A stretch of 64,000 bases of DNA from Oryza sativa Japonica Group (Eukaryota > Streptophyta > Magnoliopsida > Poales > Poaceae), in NCBI RefSeq assembly GCF_034140825.1, contig NC_089037.1, positions 35,183,001-35,247,000 on the forward strand, in the 5' to 3' direction. Of the stretch, positions 10,092 to 22,390 are shown piece by piece (within the stretch, counting starts at the first letter, position 1; each line of letters begins with the position of its first letter). Under the pieces are notes generated by a model. The model was not told where the DNA came from. It made no database searches and was given only the letters and a program-made list of their open reading frames with translations. Made by a program: the position numbers and the translations under genes.

Positions 10092-13000
10092 TCAATGTCT
10101 TTTTGCTCTAGAAATTACATCACCAACACGATCCAAGTTCATCGCTTGTCTCTGCATGCTAGAAACCTGTGCCTTCAGTATTCTGATCTCCATCTCCATC
10201 CTAGTTTTCTCTGCAACGCGAGCATTTTGCACGTCTTCTAAAATTTGAAGTGCGTATTGTTCTTGTCGCCATCGAGAAGTCTCTTCTGGTGGACCTGTCA
10301 CCACTAGCTCTGGTCCACGATCTCTTCCAGAGGCCCTTGTACTGTCATACAACGGCACTTTGATTTCCCTGGTGACTGAAACTGGTTCAGGAACGGCATG
10401 TCGAGAATAGTACCCTGCACTGTTTATGTGTAATTTGTTTGATGTTTCAGAGCGAGTCCTTCCCTGTGATTCTTTGATGTCTCTCAGATAGATGGATCTG
10501 CCACTATGTGTTCTCCTAGACTCTTCCATACCTGGCTTGCCAAATTTGCTGGGCTGCCAAGATGTGTTTACTGGATCAGAAGCATACCTACCATAGGTTT
10601 GTACAGATTCTTCAGCCCATCCTTTGTTATTCTCGTCCCGGTCATCCATACCTGAAGGAGCAACGATACATTCCTCTGTGGAGGTCTCTTGTTCAGATAC
10701 TTCATCATTCTCTCTACCTATGGATATTTCTATCTTATTCTCCATATTTTCTTCTTTCTCTTCTTCCCGGTCTTCATGCTCTGGTGGAATAGTCCTTTCG
10801 GACTCCTTTGGTGCAGTTTGGTTTGATTCAGACACTTCAGCATCTGATTTGTTCTGGTCCTCCCAGGGTACATCGTTCTGCTCATTCTTCGAAGAAAATG
10901 TATCTCCTGATGTGCTAACAACTTGCACTGTAGGAAGAGTCTCATGAGTAGTTTTCAGGGTCCCATGAGGTTCCACCCCACATTCAAACGAATCTGTGTT
11001 GACCAAATTTTGGTTTCTGTTCTCATTTTCTGTTCCCTGGTCCTGCTTCTCCTGAACTTCTAGCTCCTGTGAACAAGATTCATGAGATTTCGTTATAGTA
11101 AAAAAATATATATATCTTCAAAACTACACCAACCTTCTCCGTGTTAAAAGCACACAGGATCTGAGTTCCTTCTGTTGATTCAGCCCCATTAACTACCGCA
11201 TTAGTTGAATCACGAATATCAAGTGTACTTGCGTCTTCCAAAATCCTCTTCTCATCCACATTTTCAGCTCCATTGTTCAAATTGGTCTCCCCAGCCTGGA
11301 ACTGTAAAACAACTTTGTCAGATTAAATAATAGTCGATCATATGGATATCCTGAAACTTCACTTGCCTCCTCTGTGCTGCGAATTTCCTGGTTTTGCATT
11401 TCTTTAATAGAATTTTCCTCATTAACATCCAAAGCAACACCAATGTTATCCACCCCACCATCACAACCACCAAATGTGTTGGCCTCTTCCAAGGGTCTTT
11501 CGTTTCCATATTTAATTTCACAATCTAACCTTCTGTCCATAATCAGTTCCTGCAAAAGAACATGATCAGACCCCATTAATCGAAGCAAAAGTCGCTTCTA
11601 CAGGTAAACTTACTTCCTTGATGTCCAAATGTTCGTCGTTCTGCGTTCCTGTGGTGAACTCAACCTCATTAACATCTGTGCTATGTGGATCAGTTTGAAT
11701 TTCACCACAGCTAAATGTACTGGCATCTTCTTCCGGTATTTTCATTTTGTTGTTTTCAATTGTTGTTCCTGGATTCTGTTCTTCCTCCATTTCTTGCTGC
11801 AAAAGACCAAATATCAGTATTCGGAAAAGTTATTAAAGGTGGGGATTCTGCAAGTCCATTCACCTTGTCCAACTCCATAGTTTCTTGGTTCTGAATTCCT
11901 TCTGTAGCTTGAGTTTCAATCTCCATAATATCAATATCCGATTTCACCCCGCTGTCCAGCTTACAGCCTTCTTGAAACATTTGTGTCCCCTTGTTCTCAC
12001 ATATGCTTCCACAGTCATGCGTATGTTTCCTAGTCGCTTCCTGCAAAAGAGCTGGTAATATTAATATTTAATACCATGAAACCTTAACAGACAAAGACAT
12101 TTGCAACCCCACCCACCTCATTCGTGTCCAAAGTTATGTGGTCATCTGCTCCTTCAAAAACCGTAGCAGCTGCATCAGACAATGAATCCCTCTCATCAAT
12201 GGACTCAATATCCTGATTGCTTTGCTTCTCCGCCATATCTTTATCAGAAGCTTCCTTCTGCTCTCCTTCTGATTGTATACTAGCTGTACTATAAGGCATC
12301 GCACCATTGACTGAAACCTTTGAAGTTTCCATCACACCGTTATCAAATTCATTTTCTTGTTCTTGAGTGATTTCTGCATGCTTTTCCTCAACACCTGTCC
12401 TTGTGAGTCTCTCGCTTTGTCCATCCACCTGCTCCACTTCATGTATGCAGCTCTCTGTCAGTGCCTTGTCTTGTCTTTCTATCTGTTCTACTCCAAGAGC
12501 ATTCTTGGCATTCTCCTCAGTGTCTTTCTCCCTTAAAACCTTGCCTTCATCGGGCTTCTCACCATCACACTGGCCATGCATATTTGGTTCTGCCAAGACT
12601 GGCTCTACTTCAGCAACTTCGTTGTGCTCATCTACAACTTCATGTGTTGAAGTAGTAAATTGATCCTGCTGTGAGCCCTCTGCTCCTACAACTTCCTTGG
12701 GCATGTCTTCAGAGTCTTTCTTTGCTAGGAACAGACCTTTATCCGTATCTGCATTCTCTGCTTCAGGAACACCTGAAAATACACTAGTCATATTGCTGTC
12801 CGAGATGGCATTCTCCAGTGGTTGAGGAATTTTATCATGCTCATCCTCATTGTCATTTTTCATGGGATTAATATCTTCTCCACATTCTACCATGTTAACC
12901 TGGTGAGCTTCGTGGGGCTTCTGCTTGCTAGCTTTCTCAACCATCTGGCTGTTTTCTCCTCCAATCTCTTCGATGCAACAGGCCTTCCTCTGTTCCTCAG

Positions 13001-15524
13001 TGACAAAATCACGACGAGTGGTTTCTCCATCATTTGGCTGCTGAACTGGAAGCACCTCATCAGGTAAAGTCACTGCATCATGAGAAATATTAATAACACC
13101 TGTATCAACTTCCTGTTTGCTCCCAGGCGCAACTTCAATAGAACAGATTGATCCCAATGCAGCTGTTCCTACATCTTCTGAAGTTCCATTTCCTTCATCC
13201 GCTTCATCAATGGCAACCTTTTCTTCTTTATCTCCTCCAACCGTTGCAGAAACTTCTTCAGGACTGTTTGACACACGACATGATTCATCAACTGAAAGGT
13301 TGGCTTCGTTCTCCAACTCCAGCATAATGGTGGTACCTTCTTCTGGCCTATCTGTGGCATCAAGAGACATGTCTACAGAGACATTAAGCATTTTCTCCTC
13401 CGGCATTGCGGTAGCACCTCCTTCAGGTTCACTGGAGACATCTAGAGGTTTATCAACTGTTACAACTTCCTTAATGCTTTCATCATTACAAACAACATCA
13501 CTCAAATGATATCTGGATTCTTCTTTCTCCATAGCCTCTGAAGGTACAGCCTCTTCATGCCAATTAGGGACATCGGGTGTTCTCCCCCTATCCAGTTCAT
13601 TAACATTTGCCAAAACAATGCCACTTGATTCACCCTTAGTGATTTCTGTTGATGGGGCTGCTTTTGTCTCCTGACAATATGGTTGGTGCGTTGGATGCTC
13701 TACATTACATGTCTGCTGGGCTTTCGGCATCTCATCCTTCTCCTCCATTCCAACTGGTGGTGTGGCTTCGAGGCTCCCTCTATCTCCTGTAGCCAGATTC
13801 ATGTTATCCTTGATCAAATTTACATCAGGAGCTGCTGTCTGCTTCCTGGGCACAAGTAGCACAATATCATCATTGATAGTTTCAACATGAGACAACAAGG
13901 CCTTTTCTGATTCCATGTCAGATAATGGCAAGGACCCCCTATCGCAGCTGCCAGCACCCTCATCCCTTGCAGCTGCAAGGCAATCTGACAGCTTCGCATC
14001 ATACAACTCTTGCAGCTTGCGCTTTTTATCATTGTTACTAGGTAAGACTCGAGCCTTCTTCAGCTTCCGCTCCTTCTCCTCCTCGGCCTCAATGGCTACT
14101 AGTGTCTTCTTCACCTTACGCTTGGAAACCTTCGATTCTACCACTGTGCTCGCTGCACCAACATCAAGATGAGAATGTGGCAAGGGCTGCCTCCACCACT
14201 CTGCATATCGCGCAGTGACCCCTGGCTCGGACTGGGGGATGAAGAAAGCTACATTCTTCCCCTCCAAATGGTAGGTCTCCCACGCAACCCTGCAATCGTC
14301 GTTGGCTCGTTGAACATCCCCGGGCACATCTTGATCCAGTCCAAACTGCATCGCGACACGGTGCGGGAGATACTGCTCAATGCAATCCATCCCCACAAGC
14401 TCGCAAGCACGCAAGCAATGCGCGAGCGATGTGAGCTCGTCGTTCCCGGAGACATGGCAGCCACGAACCCAGCCGCACGGCTGCACAGAGATTGTATACG
14501 GCTGCCACACAAAGCTGCTCCCGGAGTTGAGCGCCTTGCGGAGCACCGCCGGGTCGATCTTATTGCTGACATCATTCCAGCGAGCGGCCCTAGGCTCGCC
14601 GGCCTTGATGGGGTTCGCCTTTGCGGGCCTGATCGCCGGGAATCGCTCCCACGCCCAGAGCTGGAGAAGGTAGAATGGCGCGTAGACTGACAATGGCGAG
14701 AGCAATTCGCCGGTGGCGGCGGCGCTGGAGGATGACAGGAAGGCCTTCAGCTCGCGCAGGTCCCGGTAAATGGAGGCGAGCACGGCGGGCGCGAGCGCGA
14801 CGCGGTCGCCGCGCGCCATGCGGACGGCGAGCGGGAAGAGCGACTGGCGCATGGTGGACTCCGGGTGCCCCGGGAGGACGAAGCGCGTGAGCCAGAGCGA
14901 GAGGAAGGCGGCGTGCTCGACGACGGGGTCGGCGGCCGGGCCGGTGAGGAAGTGGCTGATCCAGGCGGAGTGGTGCGCCTTCTTGCAGGCGCTGCGGTTG
15001 AAGCCGAGGCGGACGGCGTTGAGCGCGGCCTCGTCGGCGCGCCAGTGGCTCGGCAGCGGCGCCAGGACCGGGCCGCCGTTCGCGGGGAGGCCGCCGAGGA
15101 GGGCGACGTCGAGGAGCGAGACGGTGGCCTCGCCCCACGGGAAGGCGAAGGAGCTGGTCGCCGGCGACCAGAAGGAGGCGAGGTGGAGGACGAGTGCGGC
15201 GTCCCGCTTGAACCTGTAGGTGGAGGCGACGATGGCGTCGAGGATCCCGAGGTGGCGCCAGAGGCGGTCGTGGAGGGGGCGGAGCTTGGCGACCCAGAGG
15301 TCCCAGTGGCGGGGGCCGCCGAGCCATCCGCGGAAGGAGACGCGGGCCTCGGCGTTGGAGGCGGCGGCGCAGAGAGGAGGCGGGCGGAAGGGGGGAGGCG
15401 GGGGCGGGGCGCCGGCGAGCGGGGGGAGGAGGTGGGCGGGGCGGCGCGCGCCGTGGCCTTTGGCCATGTCCATGGGGAGGTAGAGGACGAGGCGGAGCTC
15501 GTCGGCGTCGGCGTCGGAGGCCAT
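10092..15524 (-). CDS. plant mobile domain (PMD, aminotransferase-like) protein
   Basis: The predicted exons are 15524-12117, 12040-11864, 11796-11614, 11549-11367, 11301-11134 and 11066-10092, giving 1,697 aa; all junctions are phase 0. Residues about 58-440 resemble the plant mobile domain found in MAIN/MAIL1-type proteins and in some transposases: WLGGPRHWDLWVAKL, then FWSPATSSFAFPWGEATVSL and LLGGLPANGG. A basic KRKVKK-type stretch near residue 470 could be a nuclear signal. The rest is long, acidic and probably disordered, ending in a coiled coil near the C terminus (IRILKAQVSSMQRQ). Exons 2-5 encode similar units of about 60 residues. The donor after exon 4 appears to be GC (GAG|GCAAGT), supported by the 183-nt length shared with exon 3. 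Known relatives act in genome stability and transposon silencing; a role here is inference. Confidence 0.8.
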
Positions 15525-15717
15525 TGCTCCGGCGATGTCGAGTCGAGGGAGTGAAGGGGAATGGATCGATCCGTCCGATCTTCGTTACTTTTTGGGGTTG
15601 GGTTTTAGACGTCACGGTTTACATTTTGTCTAATGGACTGGCTCCGTTCTATACGGAGATTTCGCTGAGGAAAATGGGTTAGTGCAGGATTAATTGTGTA
15701 TCAATTATTATTATATA
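15525..15717. promoter_or_regulatory. 5' flank of the PMD gene
   Basis: Sequence upstream of the PMD start codon on the minus strand. No individual element can be assigned with confidence. Confidence 0.3.
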
Positions 15718-15865
15718 GGCCGTGTTTAGTTCTAAAATATTTCTTCGAACTTCCAACTTTTTCCATCACATCAAAACTTTCCTACACACGTAAACTTTCA
15801 ACTTTTCCGTCACATCGTTCTAATTTCAACCAAACTTTCAATTTTGATGTAAACTAAACACACCC
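15718..15865. mobile_element. MITE of the GGCC(T)TGTTTAGTTC family
   Basis: The left end is GGCCGTGTTTAGTTCTAAA and the right end is AAACTAAACACACCC, an imperfect inverted pair. A second member of the family lies at 45059-45206 with the same length and interior. The trinucleotide flanks suggest Tourist-type target duplication. Confidence 0.7.
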
Positions 15866-15899
15866 ATAATTAAAATTTAAACTTATCTAGTTTTATATA

Positions 15900-16123
15900 C
15901 TCCATCCCTCTCATTTTAAGTGCAGTCATGATTTTACGTGCACAACTTTGATTGTTTGTCTTATTTGAAAAAAAAAATTAAAAACATAAGTCACGTAAAA
16001 AGTATTATTCATGTTTTATCATCTCTTAACAATAAAAATATTAACTATAAAAAATTTAAATAAGACGGACGATTAAAGTTGAGCACGGAATTTATGGTTG
16101 CACTTAAATTGGGACGGAGGGAA
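15900..16123. mobile_element. Stowaway MITE
   Basis: The left end is CTCCATCCCTCTCATTTTAA and the right end is TTAAATTGGGACGGAGGGAA, an imperfect inverted pair. TA flanks it on both sides. Non-coding. Confidence 0.7.
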
Positions 16124-16179
16124 TAGAAAACTTTGGTACATAAATTATTTTTGCAGGTAAAATGACGGCCGATCGTTTG

Positions 16180-16960
<781 letters not shown>

Positions 16961-17113
16961 ACGTTAACAATCCAAGACAGTGTATGCGCCTAAAGACCTA
17001 AGCCTGCCCTTAATTTTCACCATCTCCACTGGACTCGCACGTATCGGTGAGGATGCGACCAGGGTAGGGCATGGCCGGTACATGCTGCGACCGCAGGAGA
17101 CAAATCCAAGATA

Positions 17114-17356
17114 CTCCCTCTGCCATATAATATAATATAAGGTATTTTAACTTTTTTCTTATACTGTTTAATCACTTGTCTTATTCAAAAAATTTGTATA
17201 AATATAAAAAATAAAAAAATATGCTTAAAGTACTTTGGATAATAAAGTAAGTCACAAATAAAATAAACAATAATTTTTTAAAAAAAATTAATAAGATGAA
17301 TAGTTAAATAGTGTATATAAAAAGTCAAAATCGCTTATATTATGGGACGAAAGGAG
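17114..17356. mobile_element. Stowaway MITE
   Basis: The ends CTCCCTCTGCCATATAATAT and ATATTATGGGACGAAAGGAG form an inverted pair flanked by TA. About 243 bp and AT-rich. Confidence 0.75.
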
Positions 17357-17993
17357 TACCTAGCTAGGACAAGGGAGAGGAGAGAGAGGAAGCGAGAGAG
17401 AAAGCGAAGATGGCCACCGGAGGGAAGAGCGCTGCGTCGCCGTCGCCACCGAGTCGCGCCGCCGCTGCTGCGCTGCGCCGTTGCCTCCTCGGGATTTCCC
17501 TTTCGTCCTTTTACTGGGCCGATGGCCCGATGAGAGGGGGAAACGCCTGGATGGGCCGGATTAGCACCCAGACTGGGCTTCTCCTGCGAGCCGGGATTCA
17601 ATCTCCTCCGGGTCCACGGGGCTCAAAGCCCAGTCCCGGCCTAACTGAACAAGGCCGTGGAAGGAAAACAAAATTTGGCAATGACAACTCTTTGTATTTC
17701 TGTGTATTGCGTTCTAAATTCAAATGTACTTCCAGGTTGCAGTGAGCCAGTGATCATGTTTGTCATATTACATCCATCCAAAACATCGATACGTAGGCCT
17801 AACATGCCATAAATTATGTAGAATCAGGATGTTTTTCTGTCTGCGCGACACAAACGTCTTAGATGGAAGACGCCTCCAAAATCCCAGAAAACTTTTGCTC
17901 ATGCTACGATATGGCCTCAAGTTCTAAGCTAGCTTGAAAATTGCTTAAGAGCTAAAACTCTCCAAACTCCCCAAACTAATTTGAACCTTCTTG
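17357..17993. other. spacer and 3' flank of the EngB-type gene
   Basis: It holds a GC-rich block (17400-17650) with a 111-codon open frame starting at 17410 that resembles no family I know. The block also carries GGCCCGAT/GGGCCG words. From about 17680 rightwards the sequence is the 3' flank of the EngB-type gene, because it is matched in the pseudogene near 8290-8500. Confidence 0.4.
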
Positions 17994-20900
17994 TTATGGT
18001 TTGATGAAGCGAGCAATCTTCCCAAGCACCCCTCTCAGGTTGCGCACACCAGCTCCCGTTTTAGAGCTCACCATCATCTGCAAAACGTGTCATTTTTATA
18101 TCATGTATGATATTGCACATGAGATTCTTTTCAAATAAAGATATAGCACATGAGATATGAAGGAAATGATTCAAGAGCTCACCACCGGTCTGACCACTGA
18201 CTTGTTCTTTTTCAGGCTCTGTAAAAGAGAGTGCAAGTGATTCTGTTAGGTAAAAACTCAAGAGGGTGCATGAGAAGGAGAGTAAGAGGGAAGGGGGGAA
18301 CAGGGGGGAAGAGAACCTCTTGGATCTCCACAGCACGGCGAGCAACGTCAATAGGGAAAACCAAATCAGTCTTGGTCAATACAATCTGATATGGCGTCTT
18401 GGACCTACAGTGGTTTGATTAGAAACGTTACAGCAGAAACTGAAGTAAACATTACTCAATATATGTGATCAGAGGCCTATGAAATGCTCTGAGAAAATAA
18501 AGAATCATCAATGAATTTTCAATGAACTGACAGATGTATTTGCATCAATATCACAAAATGTTAACTAAAAATTTGAAAGAACCGTGAAACTTGAAACTAG
18601 GTGGTTTATTTGAAAGCAAACCTTTCCATTAGGTCTACAAGCTCGTAGTCCAATGGTTTCATTCCACGTTTAGTGTGCACAAGAAGGCACACTCTTTCTA
18701 GGCCGACCCTGGTTGAAACATACTCCTTCACCTACAAACCACCTTTAAAAGCTTAGTGTTCTAAACAACTCAAAGTATGATGGGAAATTGTGTTCCCATA
18801 CAGATCCAGTGGGCATATGCAAATAGTACTAGACAGTTACCAGGATATTGTTTGTTTAATGTGCAAAAGTAAAAAAACAATCTGTTCAGTCATAAATGAT
18901 GGCAATTAGATCCTTGATTTTAAAATTGTCCCCCAGCTGAATAACTAAAGTGGACTTGGATACCAAAGGAATGTACTAGAGGAAGAAAGAGATCAGAAAG
19001 TAACTCTCAGAAGGGTTGTGAAGTCTTGAGCTAAGGAAATTTCATCAGTTCTTAGCAAGTAAAATGTACAGAAGTTATTGAGCATATGATATACCAGTAT
19101 ACAATGGACGTGGGTTAGATATCCAATTTCATCAAATTGCACGATGTGAGGTAATATGATTCATTACAAGATTTTTTTTCATGATTTAGGGTACTTACAA
19201 GTTCTTGCCATGAGTCTTTAACTTCATCCTTTGCATAAGCAAAACCATATCCAGGCAGATCGACAAGGCATAGCTTTGATGCAAGCCGGAAGAAATTTAT
19301 TGTCTGAATAAGGAATAATAAGCATAAACAGATAGACTCGTGGATTGTTTGGATGCCCAAACTAATTACAATAAAACACACAAGCTTCATTCGACAAACC
19401 TGAGTAAGTCCTGGCTTATCCGATGTTCGCACAACACCCCATTGCCTTGTAAGTGCATTCAGTAGTGATGATTTCCCAACATTTGATACCCCTAAAATTT
19501 CAAAGTTAAGTTATTAGAAGGCAGGAAATAACTTTGTGGAAACACTACGATAGTTGAGAAAAAGATCATGCAGCTTTAAACACTCATCAACCATAATCCC
19601 TTCCAGAGAAAAATAAATACCAGCAAAGTCACATACATCAAACCTAAACGGTGTGCACAGGAAGATAATGTGATTAAACTAAATATCAAATTCAAAGATT
19701 CACCGTGCCAAACTTCATTCTTCTGATGTTACCTGCAAATGCTATCTCTGGGAGCGTAGGAGGAGGAAATGATGACGAAATTTTTGCTGCAGCAAAGAAC
19801 TCCAACTTATTTCTGAACACCTGTTAATAGTTTTCTGTGAGATAACAATAAATACAAGTGGATCCCAACAATCTATGCAAAGAGATACTACACAGCTAGA
19901 AAAGCAACTCAAATAATGTAGAAACCAGGCATGCCCAGCTAAAACAAAAGCAGAAGAATATTTTCTAGTACTGATCATATTGTATGTTTCTTACATTTTC
20001 TTCTATGCGCTCACGTTCAGGGCTGGTTGAGAAGGGAACATTATCCAAAGGGGCAGAGAGCTTAACATTGTAGCCAGCATTTTTTATCTCATTTAGGCGC
20101 CTACGACCTAGGAGCTGCAAAAAGACTGCATTATGTCACCAGAAATGCATCCACATGGAGAAATAAGAGTGAGGAGGTAATAAAATGTACATTGTCTTCC
20201 ACATATGAAATGATTGAGGAACTTGGCTGTATAGCACGGAATTTAGCATTTATAGACGTCTCAGTCTCTTCAGGCGGACTTTTTTCAGGAATCTTCTCTG
20301 GACTACAAACTAAAAACAAAAGAAAGGAAGTTACACCAAAAGGGCAGCAAATTGATTATCAAAATTTCCCTCATAAGGCCAAGACTAAAATAAATAAGAC
20401 GAATTGGATGTGGGTGAGTTGATTCAGAAGTTCATGAACAGATTTTATATTGTTAAGAAAAAAAAAACAGACATAAGAATTTTGTGGTGCTATCTGCTGA
20501 AAGAGGAAGTTGTTGCCTTCAACAATCTTTATAATTCACAAAACATGCGCAGATAGTTCCAAGTTCTAATAGGGATAAATTATCTAGCTAAAAAACATAC
20601 CTTGCAAGAGGTTAAAAGCATATGTATTCCTATACATATTTTCTTCCAAATTCCTGGTTCTTTCTTTTAAAAAAGAAAAGGGCCTTTCTTTTTATCATCA
20701 TTTTCAATTTAAAGGGGTGAATATCTAGCAATATAGATAGGACACACTACATTTACTTGATTCCTTACTTTTATGTACATAATTCTGTATTACAGAACAT
20801 TCCAGACTCCTAAGTAAGAAAAGTAAGATAGCATTCGCACCATCCTGTTTGGCAGTAGAATCCTCAAGTCTTTTGTTTGATGTGTCATAGGGATCCAGTT

Positions 20901-21714
20901 TCATCCGCTTCCTCTTCTTGGGAGGAAGGGTTTCCTCAATGTCAGAAACTGGATCCTTGTTTGCAACCCTAATTTTTTTCCCAGTCTTGTCCAGAACTCG
21001 AGTACGACGAGGGCGGGGCTTCTCATCAGCAATCTGGCCAGAATCATCCGACTTCTTGCTTTCGGCGCCATGATCATCCAAGTTGGCATCTGTAGCAGCC
21101 TCTTTTTGGCGACTGACTCTGGTAGGTGTATCAAACTTCTTCCCTTTGGATGATGCTTCTGCATTCCTACTGAACACTGATTGACTCTTTCCCTCTCTAG
21201 TTATACCAGAAACCATGCTGTTACTCCTTCCCCCTCTACTTACACTGGAAACCATACTGTTACCCCTTTTCCTTGAATGCAAATCATCCTCATCCAAAGT
21301 TTCAGACCTAAATCTATCACCTTTTCTAGCAGAAGCCTTTCCACGGGTCATGGTGGAAGGGCCATTTCTGGTCAGCTTTGATTTAGAATACGGCGTGTCA
21401 CTGTGATCACCATTCCATGAGTCATGATCACCCTTCCTTTTCCTCCTCACAGCCTGTGATGCGTTCTTCTTCGCATCTGATTGACCATTTGTGTCGCTCC
21501 ACCTCCTCCTCTGTCCGGCATTTCCCCGTGCCTCCTTGTGCTCTTCTCTCTTCTCACTCTTGTTCCTACCAGTTGTCCTGGTTCCTTTCGTTTTAGCACC
21601 TTCTCTTTTGCCACTCTTCTTTCCACCATCAACCCCACCACCACTCCAGTTCCTCCGGGAACTCAACAAACTCGCTATGCTCGTCTTCTCCCTTATGCGA
21701 ACATGAAGCGGCAT
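17994..21714 (-). CDS. EngB/YihA-type GTP-binding protein with long N-terminal extension
   Basis: Ten exons give 571 aa: 21714-20841, 20309-20191, 20114-19995, 19820-19733, 19491-19400, 19303-19199, 18731-18622, 18404-18317, 18218-18183 and 18077-17994; the reading frame closes at every junction. The GTPase core fills the C-terminal ~200 residues: G1 GVSNVGKSS (401-409), then KPGLTQ, G3 DLPGYG (446-451), G4 TKTD (513-516) and G5-like SSKTG (548-552). This family assists ribosome assembly in bacteria; plant members work in organelles or have unknown roles. Exon 1 encodes ~290 residues rich in Lys, Arg, Ser and Asp, with KKRKR-type clusters, probably disordered and compatible with nuclear or nucleolar location. 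The start MPLHVR is the first in-frame Met. A truncated copy lies at 8290-9610. Confidence 0.85.
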
Positions 21715-22390
21715 TTCCCAATCCCACCTTCAGCAGATGAAATCAAATCACCTACACAACATCACAAGAGACGATAACAAGTTAAGGACTCCTACAACAA
21801 GCAGAGCAGGTGCTTATGCATACAATGAACTGCAGAATGATGTGCAGGTAAGCAAGAACGACAAAATGAACTCAGGAAGTCCACCCCAGATGCAAACGCA
21901 AGCGATGCGCGCACGGCGGCGCACGCATTGCAAGAGCAACAGAAACGCCCAACACGAGCACACGCAAATGACGCAATGCGTTTGCTCAATCACGATACAG
22001 GGCAGGCTACTACTACCAACCCCTCCACGGAAGCGGGGGCGTGCTCGCCACAGCGGAGAAGAGACAAAAACGAAGAAACGCGTGGTAGCTGTTCGACGAA
22101 ATGCCTCGCTGCGGACACAGGGAACCGCTGGCGATGGCACGGCCGGCGAGTTGAAGGGTGAGGAAAAAGGGGATCACGTCCCTCGCTTACCTGTCCGGCA
22201 CGGCGGACGGCCGGTGGAGTCGGCGGCGCGCGGCGGCGGCGAGGAAGGAGCCCGAGCGCCGGCGGCGGCAGAGGCTGCGGTGTGCGGGTTGGAGAATGGC
22301 CGAACTCAACGAGACGACATGAACAGAATGCTTTGTGGGCCACTCTATTGGGCCGATCTAATGGCCATGGGCTTTCTGGTGCCATGATGG
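21715..22390 (-). promoter_or_regulatory. leader and promoter of the EngB-type gene
   Basis: This is GC-rich upstream sequence. Read on the minus strand, a GACAG|GTAAGC donor near 22196 and a TTGTTGTAG acceptor near 21790 suggest an intron in the 5' UTR. GGCCCA/TGGGCC words at 22336-22400 resemble site II elements. Confidence 0.4.

Noticed and set aside
14590-15615. Long minus-strand frame rich in Pro and Arg, and several plus-strand frames over the same region
   Set aside because: They are GC-rich shadow frames of PMD exon 1; only the MASDADADEL frame has domain similarity and leads into the spliced exons.
17410-17745. 111-codon plus-strand frame starting MATGGKSAASP
   Set aside because: It has a plausible start context but no recognisable domain, and its 3' part runs into the 3' flank of the EngB gene; not supported as a gene.
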